A stretch of DNA of 64,000 nucleotides from Burkholderia sp. Nafp2/4-1b (GTDB lineage Bacteria > Pseudomonadota > Gammaproteobacteria > Burkholderiales > Burkholderiaceae). The translations under genes and the position numbers were made by a program. The notes below the pieces were generated by a model. The model did not search any database and was not told the origin of the DNA. It was given only the letters and a program-made list of their open reading frames with translations. The stretch spans positions 1 to 64,000 of the forward strand of contig NZ_ML058620.1 of NCBI RefSeq assembly GCF_003635165.1, given 5' to 3'. Below, piece by piece: positions 25,302 through 33,990 of the stretch (position 1 is its first letter; each line of letters starts with the position of its first letter).

Positions 25302-27113
25302 CTACGACAGCACCTTCGACAGAAACTCGCGCGTACGCGGATGTGCAGGAGCCGCCAGCACCACTGACGGCGGCCCCGACTCCACGACGCGCCCGCCATC
25401 CATGAATACGATCGTGTCCGCCACTTCCCGCGCAAAACCGATTTCGTGCGTCACGATGATCAGCGTGGTGCCGGAACGGGCAAGCTGGCGAATCACGTCG
25501 AGCACTTCGTTCACGAGTTCCGGGTCGAGCGCGGAAGTCGGCTCGTCGAACAGCAACACCTTGGGCTTCAGCGCAAGCGCACGCGCGATGGCGACGCGCT
25601 GCTGCTGCCCGCCGGACAACTGACGCGGCCACGCGTCGGCCTTGCCGGCCAGACCCACGCGCGCGAGCAGCGTGCGTGCTTCCGCTTCCGCCTGGGCACG
25701 CGACAGGCCGGCCGCGACCGGCGCCTCTACGATGTTCTCGAGCACGGTCAAATGCGGAAACAGGTTGAAGCTCTGGAACACCATGCCGACTTCGGCGCGG
25801 CGGCGCAGGATGTCCTTTTCCTTGAGCTCGTAAAGCGTGCGGCCGTCGCGGCGATAGCCGACCAGCTCGCCGTCGATGTCGATGAACCCTTCGTCCACGC
25901 GCTCGAGATGGTTGATGGTGCGCAACAGCGTCGACTTGCCGGATCCCGACTGCCCGAGCACGACCGTCACGCTTCCCGACGGAATCGCCAGCGACACGTT
26001 GTCGAGCACCTTCAGCGACCCGAAGCTCTTCGACACGCGATGAATGCCGACGGCCGCGCCGACACGCTGCTTCGCCCACCCGGCCGCTTCCGCGTCCGGC
26101 GCTGCAGCGTCGTCCGGCCGCGCGCCGGCCGCCGGGCCCCGGAACAGCAGCGCGTCGACTGCAAGGCTGCCTCTGCGCAGGACCGCGGAGAGGCCCGATA
26201 CGGCGACCGGGTCGCGCGTCGCGCCGCGCGCATAGTGGCGCTCGATATGCAGCTGGATCGCCGACAGCGCGGTCAGGATGACCAGATACCAGACGGTCGC
26301 GACCATCAGCATCGGGATCACTTCGAGGTTGCGGTGGTAAATGATCTGCACGGTGTAGAACAGATCCGGCATCGCGAGGATATAGACGACCGCCGTACCC
26401 TTCGCGAGCCCGATCACGTCATTGAACGCGGCAGGCAGGATCGCGCGCATCGCCTGAGGCAACACGATGCGCCAGGTCTGCCGCGCGCGCGGCAGGCCGA
26501 GCGCGGCCGCGGCCTCGCGTTGCCCGTGGTCGACCGACAAGATGCCGCCGCGGATCGCCTCCGCCGCAAACGCGGCCTGGGTCAGCGTGAGCCCGAGAAT
26601 GGCCGCCATGAACGGCGTGATCAGATCCGTGGTCGGGCCGTGCAGGAACACGATGTCCGTGAACGGGATTCCCAGCCTGACCGTGTCGTACAGATAGCCG
26701 AGATTGTTCAGCAATAGCAGCAGAACGATGGTCGGAATCGAGCGGAACAACCAGATGTACGCCCACGAGCACGACGACAACAGCGGCGAACGCGAGAGCC
26801 GCGCGAGCGCGAGCGGAATGGCCAGCGCGAAGCCGAGCACCGCGCCGAGCGCCGTCAACAGCAGCGTCTGCCCAAGGCCCGCGAGCACGGCCTCCGAGAA
26901 AAACCAATGCCCAAAGACGTTCCAGCCCCAGCGCGGGTTGCCGAGCACCGAATAGAGAACGGAAGCGATCAGCACGATCGCCGCGACGGTGCCGGCCGTT
27001 CTCGCCGGATAGCGGGCGGGAACGACGCGGTAATCCGCGTAGTCGGGGTCCACCGGTGCCGCAGCGTCGGGCACGAACGGTGCATGGCCGGCAATCCGGG
27101 AGAGGTCGTTCAT
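25302..27113 (-). CDS. Amino-acid ABC transporter, fused permease and ATPase
   Basis: A 603-residue fusion. Residues 1-330 are a HisM-type permease with the TGLGQTLLL-like entry (LAGLGQTLLLTALGAVLGFA), AYIWLFRSIPTIVLLLLLNN and the EAA loop EAIRGGILSVDHGQREAAAA. After a 25-30 residue Ala/Pro/Asp-rich linker, residues 355-603 are a complete ATPase: Walker A GQSGSGKST, signature LSGGQQQR, Walker [14 protein letters not shown], switch VTHEIGF. Start ATG overlaps the upstream monooxygenase stop (TGATG). It presumably works with the binding protein at 32.2-33.2 kb. The nearest functional analogues are the cystine/S-compound importers of sulfur salvage operons; the ligand is inferred, not shown. Confidence 0.92.
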   Translation of the reverse strand: MNDLSRIAGHAPFVPDAAAPVDPDYADYRVVPARYPARTAGTVAAIVLIASVLYSVLGNPRWGWNVFGHWFFSEAVLAGLGQTLLLTALGAVLGFALAIPLALARLSRSPLLSSCSWAYIWLFRSIPTIVLLLLLNNLGYLYDTVRLGIPFTDIVFLHGPTTDLITPFMAAILGLTLTQAAFAAEAIRGGILSVDHGQREAAAALGLPRARQTWRIVLPQAMRAILPAAFNDVIGLAKGTAVVYILAMPDLFYTVQIIYHRNLEVIPMLMVATVWYLVILTALSAIQLHIERHYARGATRDPVAVSGLSAVLRRGSLAVDALLFRGPAAGARPDDAAAPDAEAAGWAKQRVGAAVGIHRVSKSFGSLKVLDNVSLAIPSGSVTVVLGQSGSGKSTLLRTINHLERVDEGFIDIDGELVGYRRDGRTLYELKEKDILRRRAEVGMVFQSFNLFPHLTVLENIVEAPVAAGLSRAQAEAEARTLLARVGLAGKADAWPRQLSGGQQQRVAIARALALKPKVLLFDEPTSALDPELVNEVLDVIRQLARSGTTLIIVTHEIGFAREVADTIVFMDGGRVVESGPPSVVLAAPAHPRTREFLSKVLS

Positions 27114-28435
27114 CACGCAGTCTCTGCGGTTGCGTAGCGGCTCGCGCGACGCGGCAAGCCGAGATGGTCGCGCAGCGTGGCACCCGGCAACGCGCGGTGG
27201 TAGCGGCCCCGCGCTTCGAGCGCCGGAATCACGTAACGGACGAAATCCTCGAGTCCTTCGGTCTGCACCTGGAAGCCGAGGATGAAGCCGTCGGCCGCAC
27301 CTGCATCGAACCAGCGGATCAGTTCGTCCGCGACCTCCTCGCCGGTACCGATGAATCCGGGTTTCGGCGTCGCGACTTCAAGCGCCACTTCCCGGAGCGT
27401 CGAACCGTGTTTCCTGGCCTCTTCCTTGATGCGATCGGTCGTGGAACGGAAACTGTTCTTGCCGAGCTCACCCAGCTCCGGAAGCGGCGCGTCGAGCGGA
27501 TACTGCGAAAAATCGTGATGCTCGAAGAAGCGGCCGAGGTAGGCCAACGCTTCGTCGATCGTGAGCAGGTCGCGGATCGCGCGGTACTTTTCGTCGGCTT
27601 CTTCGCGCGTCGCGCCGACGATCGGCCCGATGCCGGGGAAGATCTTCACGTCGGTTCGTGCGCGACCGTGCGCCACCGCGCTGTCGCGCACGCGTTCGGC
27701 GAAATCACGCGTCTCGTCGAGCGACGGCGCATGGGTAAACACGGCATCGGCATACTTGCCGGCCAGCGCGATGCCGGCATCCGACGATCCAGCCTGGAAG
27801 ATCACCGGCTGCCCTTGCGGCGAGCGCTGGATGTTCAGCGGCCCGGCCACGTCGAAAAAGCGGCCCTTGTGATTCAGCGTATGCAGCTTGTCGCGGTCAA
27901 AGAAGCGGCCGCTCGCGCGGTCGCGCACGAACGCGTCGTCGTCCCAGCTGTCCCACAGGCCTTGCACCGTCTCGAGATATTCGTCGGCGATCTCGTAACG
28001 CAGCGCATGGTCCGGATGTTCGCCGCCGTAGTTCTTCGCGGACCCTTCGAGCGGCGACGTCACGACGTTCCATCCGGCACGGCCGCCGCTGATCAGGTCG
28101 AGCGATGGGAACTGGCGCGCCACCGTGAACGGATGGCTGTACGACGTGGACAGCGTGCCGGCCAGCCCGATCTTCGAGGTCGCCGTCGCAAGCGCGGACA
28201 GGATCGAGATCGGCTCGAAGCGGTTCAGGAAATGCGGGATCGATTTCTCGTTGATGTAGAGGCCGTCCGCGACGAACACGAATGCCACGCCGTTGGCTTC
28301 AGCCTTCTGCGCGATGCCGGTCACGAAATCGATATTGACGCTCGCATCGGCAGGGCCGGCCGGATGCTTCCACGAATTCATGTGGCCGCCGGCGCCGTGA
28401 AGGATCAGTCCGAATGTCAGGTTACGTTGGGTCAT
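27113..28435 (-). CDS. FMN-dependent monooxygenase, NtaA/SnaA/DszA (CmoJ-like) family
   Basis: A 440-residue flavin monooxygenase, clearly paralogous to the one at 19.9-21.3 kb. Shared stretches include [73 protein letters not shown] and [20 protein letters not shown]. The length equals that of YtnJ/CmoJ of B. subtilis, which oxidises N-acetyl-S-(2-succino)cysteine. It begins 42 bases after the CmoO-like gene and its stop overlaps the fused ABC gene start, so the three are one transcript. The ATG at 28435 was chosen over an in-frame TTG two codons earlier. Confidence 0.88.
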   Translation of the reverse strand: MTQRNLTFGLILHGAGGHMNSWKHPAGPADASVNIDFVTGIAQKAEANGVAFVFVADGLYINEKSIPHFLNRFEPISILSALATATSKIGLAGTLSTSYSHPFTVARQFPSLDLISGGRAGWNVVTSPLEGSAKNYGGEHPDHALRYEIADEYLETVQGLWDSWDDDAFVRDRASGRFFDRDKLHTLNHKGRFFDVAGPLNIQRSPQGQPVIFQAGSSDAGIALAGKYADAVFTHAPSLDETRDFAERVRDSAVAHGRARTDVKIFPGIGPIVGATREEADEKYRAIRDLLTIDEALAYLGRFFEHHDFSQYPLDAPLPELGELGKNSFRSTTDRIKEEARKHGSTLREVALEVATPKPGFIGTGEEVADELIRWFDAGAADGFILGFQVQTEGLEDFVRYVIPALEARGRYHRALPGATLRDHLGLPRRASRYATAETA

Positions 28436-28477
28436 GGTCAAATCCGCACGCGGAAGAAGGAAAGAGGGCGATCGCCA

Positions 28478-29479
28478 TCAAACGCCGATCGGCTGCTCGA
28501 CGCGTGCCAGCGCTTCGAGCGATGCGAGACGTTTCGCCGGGTCCGTCACCGGGTTGTCGATCACGAACTCGTCGATCCCGAAGCGCTCATGCAGCGCATC
28601 CAGCTCCCGGTGCACCTCTTGCGCCGTGCCGGCCAGCACCTGCGGATGCAGCTCGTCGATCCGGTAGTCGGTCACGCCGATCTGGCGCGCAAAGTCGGCC
28701 GCCGCCTCCGCACTTTGCAGGTTGACGCTCTGCCCGTTCCCGAAGCGCAGCTTGAAGATCCTCAGCGCGCCGACCTGACGCTTCGCGTCCTCGGACGATT
28801 GCGCGGCGACCGCGAACAGTGCGAGCAGCGGCACCTGGCCCGTCGCGCTGCGATAGACGTCGATCGACCGCTCGATATTGGCAATGTCGCCGTTGAAGTG
28901 GCCTGCGTAACAGAACTGCCAGCCGTGTCGCGCAGCCAGTTCGGCGCTTTCCGGACTGCCGCCCAGCAGGATTCGCTGCGGCGGCTCCGCAGGCGCAGGC
29001 AGTGCGAGCGCACCGGCGAGCGGATGATCCGGCGCGACGCCGTCGCCGAGAAACGCATCGAGCTCGGCGAGTTGCCCGGCGAAATCCGGCTTCTTCGACT
29101 TGTCGTGAAACCACTGCAATGCGCGCGTGGTGAGCGGCAGCCCGCCGGGCGCCTTGCCCACGCCGAGGTCGACGCGGCCGGGCGCGATGGAAGCCAGCAC
29201 GCGAAACGACTCGGCGACTTTGTAAGGACTGTAATGCTGAAGCATCACGCCGCCCGACCCAACGCGAATCCGGCGCGTATGCGCGAGCAAATGCGACACG
29301 ACGATTTCCGGTGCCGAACTCGCGAGACCCGGCGCGCCGTGGTGTTCCGCGATCCAGTAGCGCTTGTAGCCGAGTGCTTCGGCACGCTTGGCGAGCGTGA
29401 TCGTGAAACTCAGTGCGTCATGCGCGGTTGCCCCTTCTGCAATCGGGCTTTTGTCGAGAATCGAAAGGGAATAAGACAT
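28478..29479 (-). CDS. LLM class flavin-dependent oxidoreductase, MsnO8/CmoO-like
   Basis: A 333-residue luciferase-like monooxygenase of the single-chain MsnO8/YtmO type. Evidence: SLSILDKSPIAEGATAHDAL at the start, AEALGYKRYWIAEHHGAPGLASSAPEI, HTRRIRVGSGGVMLQHYSPYKVAE and GRVDLGVGKAPGG, all strong family markers. In B. subtilis the equivalent gene (ytmO/cmoO) sits in the S-(2-succino)cysteine operon beside cmoJ, and the same pairing is seen here. AAGG lies nine bases upstream of the ATG at 29479. Role in oxidative breakdown of a sulfur compound is inferred. Confidence 0.87.
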   Translation of the reverse strand: MSYSLSILDKSPIAEGATAHDALSFTITLAKRAEALGYKRYWIAEHHGAPGLASSAPEIVVSHLLAHTRRIRVGSGGVMLQHYSPYKVAESFRVLASIAPGRVDLGVGKAPGGLPLTTRALQWFHDKSKKPDFAGQLAELDAFLGDGVAPDHPLAGALALPAPAEPPQRILLGGSPESAELAARHGWQFCYAGHFNGDIANIERSIDVYRSATGQVPLLALFAVAAQSSEDAKRQVGALRIFKLRFGNGQSVNLQSAEAAADFARQIGVTDYRIDELHPQVLAGTAQEVHRELDALHERFGIDEFVIDNPVTDPAKRLASLEALARVEQPIGV

Positions 29480-29504
29480 GAAGCTCAACCTTGTAGAACG
29501 GCTG

Positions 29505-29535
29505 ACCCGCTGAAACGAAGCGGCGTCCAGCGGGT
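29505..29535. promoter_or_regulatory. Inverted repeat upstream of CmoO-like gene
   Basis: ACCCGCTG (29505-29512) and CAGCGGGT (29528-29535) form a perfect 8-bp inverted repeat 26 bases before the CmoO-like start, in the 151-base gap after the receptor gene. It could be a small hairpin in the leader or an operator; there is no T-run. Confidence 0.35.
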
Positions 29536-29630
29536 GCCGATACAGCCGGATATGACGAACAGATCATTCATTATGGATAACGGATCATCTGGCCGTTACG
29601 GTCATTTCTGCTATGGATATGGTCGTTCGA

Positions 29631-32126
29631 TCAGAACAGATAGCGCGCTCGCAGATAATAAAATCCGCCGTTGACGCCGATCGTGCTGCCGCCGCTGTAC
29701 TGGATGCCCTCCAGTTGCGCTTCAACCGGCAACTTGCTCGGGCGAACGTCGAACAGGTTTTGCGCGCCCGCCGCGATCTGGAAGTTCTTGGTCACGTCAT
29801 AGCGCACTTCGACGTCGGTCACATATCGCGCGGCCTCCTCGTAGTGGACGAACTGCGTGGTCGAGAACGCGTTCGGGCCGACAAAGTACGTCCCCTCACC
29901 CGAGGTCTTCCCGTAGCGCGTTTCATGCAGCGTGACCGCCCACTTGTCGAGACGCCAGGTGCCGCCGAGGATGATCTTGTTCTTCGGTGTCGTGGTGGAC
30001 AGCGATGCGATCTGTTGTCCGTTCAGCGACGGTTTCCCGTTCGATCCGTTCGCCACGTGCGTGACCGAAGTCGTATTGAGGTTCACCCCTAAATCCCAGT
30101 CCACCTGGCCGTAGCGACCGAAGCTGGTGTGATAGGTACCCGCCAGGTCGATGCCGCGCGTGCGCGTATTGGCGCCATTGGTGAAATAACTCGCGCTGAC
30201 TGCCGATGCCGGCACCGATCCCGGCACCGTCAGGCCCGCGCCTTCGAGCGCGGCGATGGCGGCGGCGCCCGACGCGGTTCCGCCGAGGACGATTCGGTTG
30301 CGGATATTGATCTGGTACGCATCGATCGTCAGCTGCAGGTTGCGAACGGGATTGAGCACGAACCCGAAGTTGTAGCTGGTCGACTGCTCGGGCTTCAGCG
30401 CCTGCGCACCGATCAGGCGCGCGCCGGCCGATGTCGTTGCGAGGATGCCGCCCACGGACGCCGGCGACGTGGTCACGCTGGTGTAGGACTCCTGCGCCAG
30501 CGACGGCGCGCGGAAGCCGGAACTCACGCTGCCGCGAACCGCAATGGCCGGCGAGAACTGGTAGCGGGTCGAGATCTTGCCGTTGGTGGTATCGCCGACG
30601 TCGTTGTAGTGCTCGTAACGGCCCGCCAGATTCACCTGCCATTTCGGCGTCAGGTAGGTCGACAGATCGACGTACGTGCCGATCACGTTGCGCGAGATAT
30701 CGCTCGCGCTGACCGGCGCCAGGCCCGGCAACGCAGCCGAGCCGCCGTCGATCCACGACGCCTGCTCGCCATTGCGGATCGTGTAGGTTTCGCGACGCTG
30801 CTCGACGCCCACGGCGACGTTCAGCGGGGCGGGCAGCAGCGGGACATTGAACGCCCGCGACAAATCCAGGTTGTTCGTCAGCTGGGTGTTGCTGACGGTC
30901 GACAGATGGAAAGTGGTCGGCGTGGACCCCGTTGCCGCGTACAACCCCGTGTTGGCGGAATTGCGCATCCCGAACACGCTGTAGTCGCCGCCATAGGTGG
31001 TGCTCAGATCCCATGCCCAGCCGAACAGGTTCTTGCCCTTGACGCCGGCCGTCACCGAGTAATCGTTCTCGTTGATCGTTTCGACCGGCACGAACCCGTT
31101 CGGGTGGACCTGCGGCAGGACCGACGGCGGCCGAAAGTTCTGGTACGCGTCGCCGTTCCGGTGCGCGTAGGTGCCGAACCCGTAGAGTTCGACGTCGTCG
31201 CCGAGGTAGTAGCCGGCGTTGAAGCCGACCGTTTCGCGCGAACTGGAAGGGTCGCCGAGGATCGGGTTGTAATAGCCCTGCCCCTGCGGAAACCGCCCGA
31301 AATAGTCGTCGGGCCCCGTGCGGATCGTATGGTTCTGCCGGTCGAATCCCGCGCTCAGATCGAGGAAGCCCTTGTCGGCGAGGTTCAGGCCGATCGTCGC
31401 GGATTCGCCGGTCTTGAACCCGTCGCCCGAATACGTCTGCCCGTTGGTCGTCGCGAGTTCACCGCCGCGCGTGTTGCGCTTCAGGATGATGTTGATCACG
31501 CCTGCAATCGCATCGGAACCATACTGTGCGGATGCGCCGTCACGCAGCACTTCGATATGGTCGATCAGGCCCACCGGGATGGTATCGATATCCACGCCGG
31601 TCGAGCCTTGATTCAGGCCCGGATCCAGCGTGATGTTCGCGGTCGTATGGCGGCGCTTGCCGTTCACGAGCACGAGCACGTGGTCGGGTGTGAGGCCATG
31701 CAGCGACAGCGTGTCGGTCAACACGCCGGTATCGCCCGAGTTCGACGTCCGCGTGATCGACGGCGACAGTTTCACCAGCGCATCGCGCAGGTTGGTCTGC
31801 CCCGTCGCACGCAACTGATCGCCGCCGATCACGTCGATCGGCGTCAGGCTCTTGCTCGCCCGCGTCTCGGTGCGCGAACCCGTGATCACGACGCGGTCCT
31901 GAACCTGTACCTTGCCGTCCGCAGCAGCCGAAGCGGCCGAAGCCGACGAAGCCGACGATGCCGGTGCGACCGCGCTACTGGCCGGCACCGCGGCCGCTGC
32001 GGCTCCGTCCACCGCTCCCGGTTCCTGTGCCCAGGCCGCGCCATGAAAAACGCCTGCCGCCACCGCCACCGATATCACTGTCCTGCGTGTCTTCGGCGAA
32101 ACCCCTTCGCCCCGTGTGTGCCGCAT
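29631..32126 (-). CDS. TonB-dependent outer-membrane receptor
   Basis: An 831-residue TonB-dependent receptor. A signal peptide ending near AAWAQ is followed by a short Ala/Ser-rich stretch. The plug domain has VVITGSRTETRASKSLTPIDVI as the TonB-box-like start, then LRATGQTNLRDALVKLSPSI and DTIPVGLIDHIEVLRDGASAQYGSDAIAGVIN (broken here as motifs). The beta-barrel ends in YLRARYLF with C-terminal aromatic Phe. GGAG lies five bases before the ATG at 32126; the frame extends further upstream without support. It lies between the binding protein and the monooxygenases, so it probably brings a sulfur or amino-acid-like organic compound across the outer membrane using the local TonB system. Confidence 0.92.
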   Translation of the reverse strand: MRHTRGEGVSPKTRRTVISVAVAAGVFHGAAWAQEPGAVDGAAAAAVPASSAVAPASSASSASAASAAADGKVQVQDRVVITGSRTETRASKSLTPIDVIGGDQLRATGQTNLRDALVKLSPSITRTSNSGDTGVLTDTLSLHGLTPDHVLVLVNGKRRHTTANITLDPGLNQGSTGVDIDTIPVGLIDHIEVLRDGASAQYGSDAIAGVINIILKRNTRGGELATTNGQTYSGDGFKTGESATIGLNLADKGFLDLSAGFDRQNHTIRTGPDDYFGRFPQGQGYYNPILGDPSSSRETVGFNAGYYLGDDVELYGFGTYAHRNGDAYQNFRPPSVLPQVHPNGFVPVETINENDYSVTAGVKGKNLFGWAWDLSTTYGGDYSVFGMRNSANTGLYAATGSTPTTFHLSTVSNTQLTNNLDLSRAFNVPLLPAPLNVAVGVEQRRETYTIRNGEQASWIDGGSAALPGLAPVSASDISRNVIGTYVDLSTYLTPKWQVNLAGRYEHYNDVGDTTNGKISTRYQFSPAIAVRGSVSSGFRAPSLAQESYTSVTTSPASVGGILATTSAGARLIGAQALKPEQSTSYNFGFVLNPVRNLQLTIDAYQINIRNRIVLGGTASGAAAIAALEGAGLTVPGSVPASAVSASYFTNGANTRTRGIDLAGTYHTSFGRYGQVDWDLGVNLNTTSVTHVANGSNGKPSLNGQQIASLSTTTPKNKIILGGTWRLDKWAVTLHETRYGKTSGEGTYFVGPNAFSTTQFVHYEEAARYVTDVEVRYDVTKNFQIAAGAQNLFDVRPSKLPVEAQLEGIQYSGGSTIGVNGGFYYLRARYLF

Positions 32127-32244
32127 GATTTCTCCGCTCGTTGTCGATCGAAGGCACGCTACGCGATGCCTTTTAGTAGTAGTACATAGGATTATTAAAA
32201 CGCCCTGCCGCATGACGGCTCGTCTTCAGCCGCTCAAAACCGGA

Positions 32245-33213
32245 TCAGAGATCGGGAAGTCCCGGAGGATTGGTCGAGGCCTTCGTGATCGCCTCGCTTT
32301 CGAGATTCCAGCGGCTCAGTACCTGGCGATACTTGCCGTTCTGAATCAGGTCGTTGATTGCATAGGTGATGGGCGCTGCGAGCCCGCCGTCCTTGCGGGT
32401 CGTGACAGCCACCTCGGCCGTGTGAGGCCAGCCGCCACTTACCGTGCCGACCTGCCTGATCTTCACCCCCTGACTCACCTGGTAAGCCAACACGGCGTTG
32501 ACGCTGAAAATCGCATCGGCACGTCCCGATGCCAGGGCCAGCGTGCGTACTGATGGATCCTCGTAATACAGCACGTGAATGGGTTTCAGCCCGTGTGCGA
32601 CGTTGTCCTTATCCCATGCCAGCAGGATTTTTTCCTGGTTGGTGCCCGAGTCGCCGATCACCCGCAACCCGGCGATATCCTTCGGCTCGCGAATCTGCTT
32701 GATCGCGCTGTTCTGCTCGACGTAGAAACCCAGCACGTCGCGGCGATAGGTCGAGAAGTCGAACTTCTGCTTGCGCGCCTCGGTCACGGTCACGTTCGAC
32801 AGCACCGCGTCGACTTTGCCCGACGCGACGGCGAGCGGCCAGTCCGCCCATGCGAGCGGCACGAGCTTGAGCGTCAGGCCGAGCTCGTCCGCAACCAGTT
32901 GCGCGAGATCCGGATCGGCCCCGACGATCGTTTTCGCATCCATGGCATACACGCTGATCGGCGGAACGCTCACCGAGATCCCGACCGTCAGCACGCCCTT
33001 TTCGACGAAGCGGAAGTTCTCGGGAATCAACTTGGTGGCCGCCGCATCGGGCGTGACGCGCGGGCGATCATGCTGGTCTGGACTCAGATTCAACGATGGC
33101 GCCGACTGCGCGATGCCAGTCACTCCCATAACCACGAAGGCAAACGCACCGGACAATGCCAGACCGATTCCGCGACGACGATTCATTTTTCGATATCCCG
33201 TGGAAGTATTCAT
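32245..33213 (-). CDS. ABC transporter substrate-binding protein, amino-acid type
   Basis: A 322-residue family 3 periplasmic binding protein with a signal peptide (RRRGIGLALSGAFAFVVMG, cleavage near AQSAP). The mature chain has VEKGVLTVGISVSVPPISVY, IVGADPDLAQLVADELGL, KVDAVLSNVTVTEARKQKFDFS and GLRVIGDSGTNQEKILLAW. The start lies four bases after the GNAT stop, so they are coupled. An internal ATG at 33186 is an alternative start with a reasonable GGGA upstream. It is the likely partner of the fused permease/ATPase six kilobases downstream. Confidence 0.88.
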   Translation of the reverse strand: MNTSTGYRKMNRRRGIGLALSGAFAFVVMGVTGIAQSAPSLNLSPDQHDRPRVTPDAAATKLIPENFRFVEKGVLTVGISVSVPPISVYAMDAKTIVGADPDLAQLVADELGLTLKLVPLAWADWPLAVASGKVDAVLSNVTVTEARKQKFDFSTYRRDVLGFYVEQNSAIKQIREPKDIAGLRVIGDSGTNQEKILLAWDKDNVAHGLKPIHVLYYEDPSVRTLALASGRADAIFSVNAVLAYQVSQGVKIRQVGTVSGGWPHTAEVAVTTRKDGGLAAPITYAINDLIQNGKYRQVLSRWNLESEAITKASTNPPGLPDL

Positions 33214-33216
33214 TCG

Positions 33217-33774
33217 TCATGCGCCGAACGGCCGACCCAACGCCCTGTCCGGCTTCAAATCCTGCAAGCGATCGGTACGGCCCGGCTCGAGCAGATCCTT
33301 TGCGAAAGGCAGTCGCCAATGCACTTCCAATGCGATCGCCGGATCGTATAGCGGTGCGTAGCCGGTGCCGGCATAGAGCGCCGAAGCCTCCGGTTGACGA
33401 AATCCGGTCGTCAGATAAACGCGGCGGTATCCCTGCTGCAACGCACGGGCTTCGAGCTCCGCCACCACGCGGCGTGCGACGCCCTGGCGACGCACGCCGG
33501 AATGCGCCCAGATGCGCTTGAGCTCGGCGGTCGTTTCGTCGTAGCGCTGAAATGCGCCGCCGCCCACGACTTCGCCACCTCGCCGAATCAGCACGAACGC
33601 GCCGTCGGGCGGCGTAAATAGTGCCGCGGGGTACGTCAGGAGTTCATCACGCACGACTTCCGCGGGCACGGAGCGAAAGTCCTGGTAGCGCGTGGAATAC
33701 TCGACTGACAGCTCGTCGAACATGGGCAGCGCGAGCGGGTCGAGCGGGGATGTGTCGATTACTTCGTCTGTCAC
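33217..33774 (-). CDS. GNAT N-acetyltransferase, SnaA-like
   Basis: A 185-residue GNAT. It opens with PMFDELSVEYSTRYQDF, carries the acetyl-CoA motif RRQGVARRVVAELEARALQ and ends with the family strand VYLTTGFRQPEASALYAGTGY. It is a clear paralogue of the GNAT at 35.5-36.1 kb. The position at the head of an operon with an amino-acid binding protein, receptor and CmoJ/CmoO-like oxygenases parallels SnaA (YtmI) and SnaB (YxeL) of B. subtilis, which N-acetylate S-(2-succino)cysteine before oxidation. That role is inferred from context and size only. Confidence 0.83.
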   Translation of the reverse strand: MTDEVIDTSPLDPLALPMFDELSVEYSTRYQDFRSVPAEVVRDELLTYPAALFTPPDGAFVLIRRGGEVVGGGAFQRYDETTAELKRIWAHSGVRRQGVARRVVAELEARALQQGYRRVYLTTGFRQPEASALYAGTGYAPLYDPAIALEVHWRLPFAKDLLEPGRTDRLQDLKPDRALGRPFGA

Positions 33775-33990
33775 TGTTACGCCAGATGCTTCGAGTCATC
33801 TGCCTCTGATTTGCCGGATTGGTTCGATTTGTTCGACACGGTTAATTCGTATCGCGTGGCCCAATAGTGCGCGTTAACCATTCACGTGCAAACCAAGCAT
33901 TTTTGAAATCGTTATGCACACAGATACACATAATCAGGATTACATATCGTAAAGATCGGAATGCGCCATAAATGCGGCTCGCGCTTCACG
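33775..33990. promoter_or_regulatory. AT-richer gap, probable promoter of GNAT-SBP-receptor operon
   Basis: This 216-base gap is noticeably AT-richer than its surroundings (for example around 33895-33970, with TACATATCGTAAAGAT) and precedes the leftward operon that begins with the GNAT gene. It is the most likely site of a regulated promoter, perhaps for a sulfur-starvation regulator. No specific operator could be recognised. Confidence 0.4.

Noticed and set aside
22396-25623. A rightward open frame of over 1000 codons across the TonB/ExbB/monooxygenase genes
   Set aside because: Antisense artefact; no domain, and it spans several clear genes and their intergenic gaps.
27056-29674. A rightward open frame of about 870 codons antisense to CmoJ/CmoO-like genes
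   Set aside because: Same mirror-frame composition; leftward frames are strongly supported by motifs and coupling.
30129-32189. A rightward open frame antisense to the TonB-dependent receptor
   Set aside because: No domain and an artefact-like Arg/Gly/Ala composition; the receptor has signal peptide, plug and barrel.
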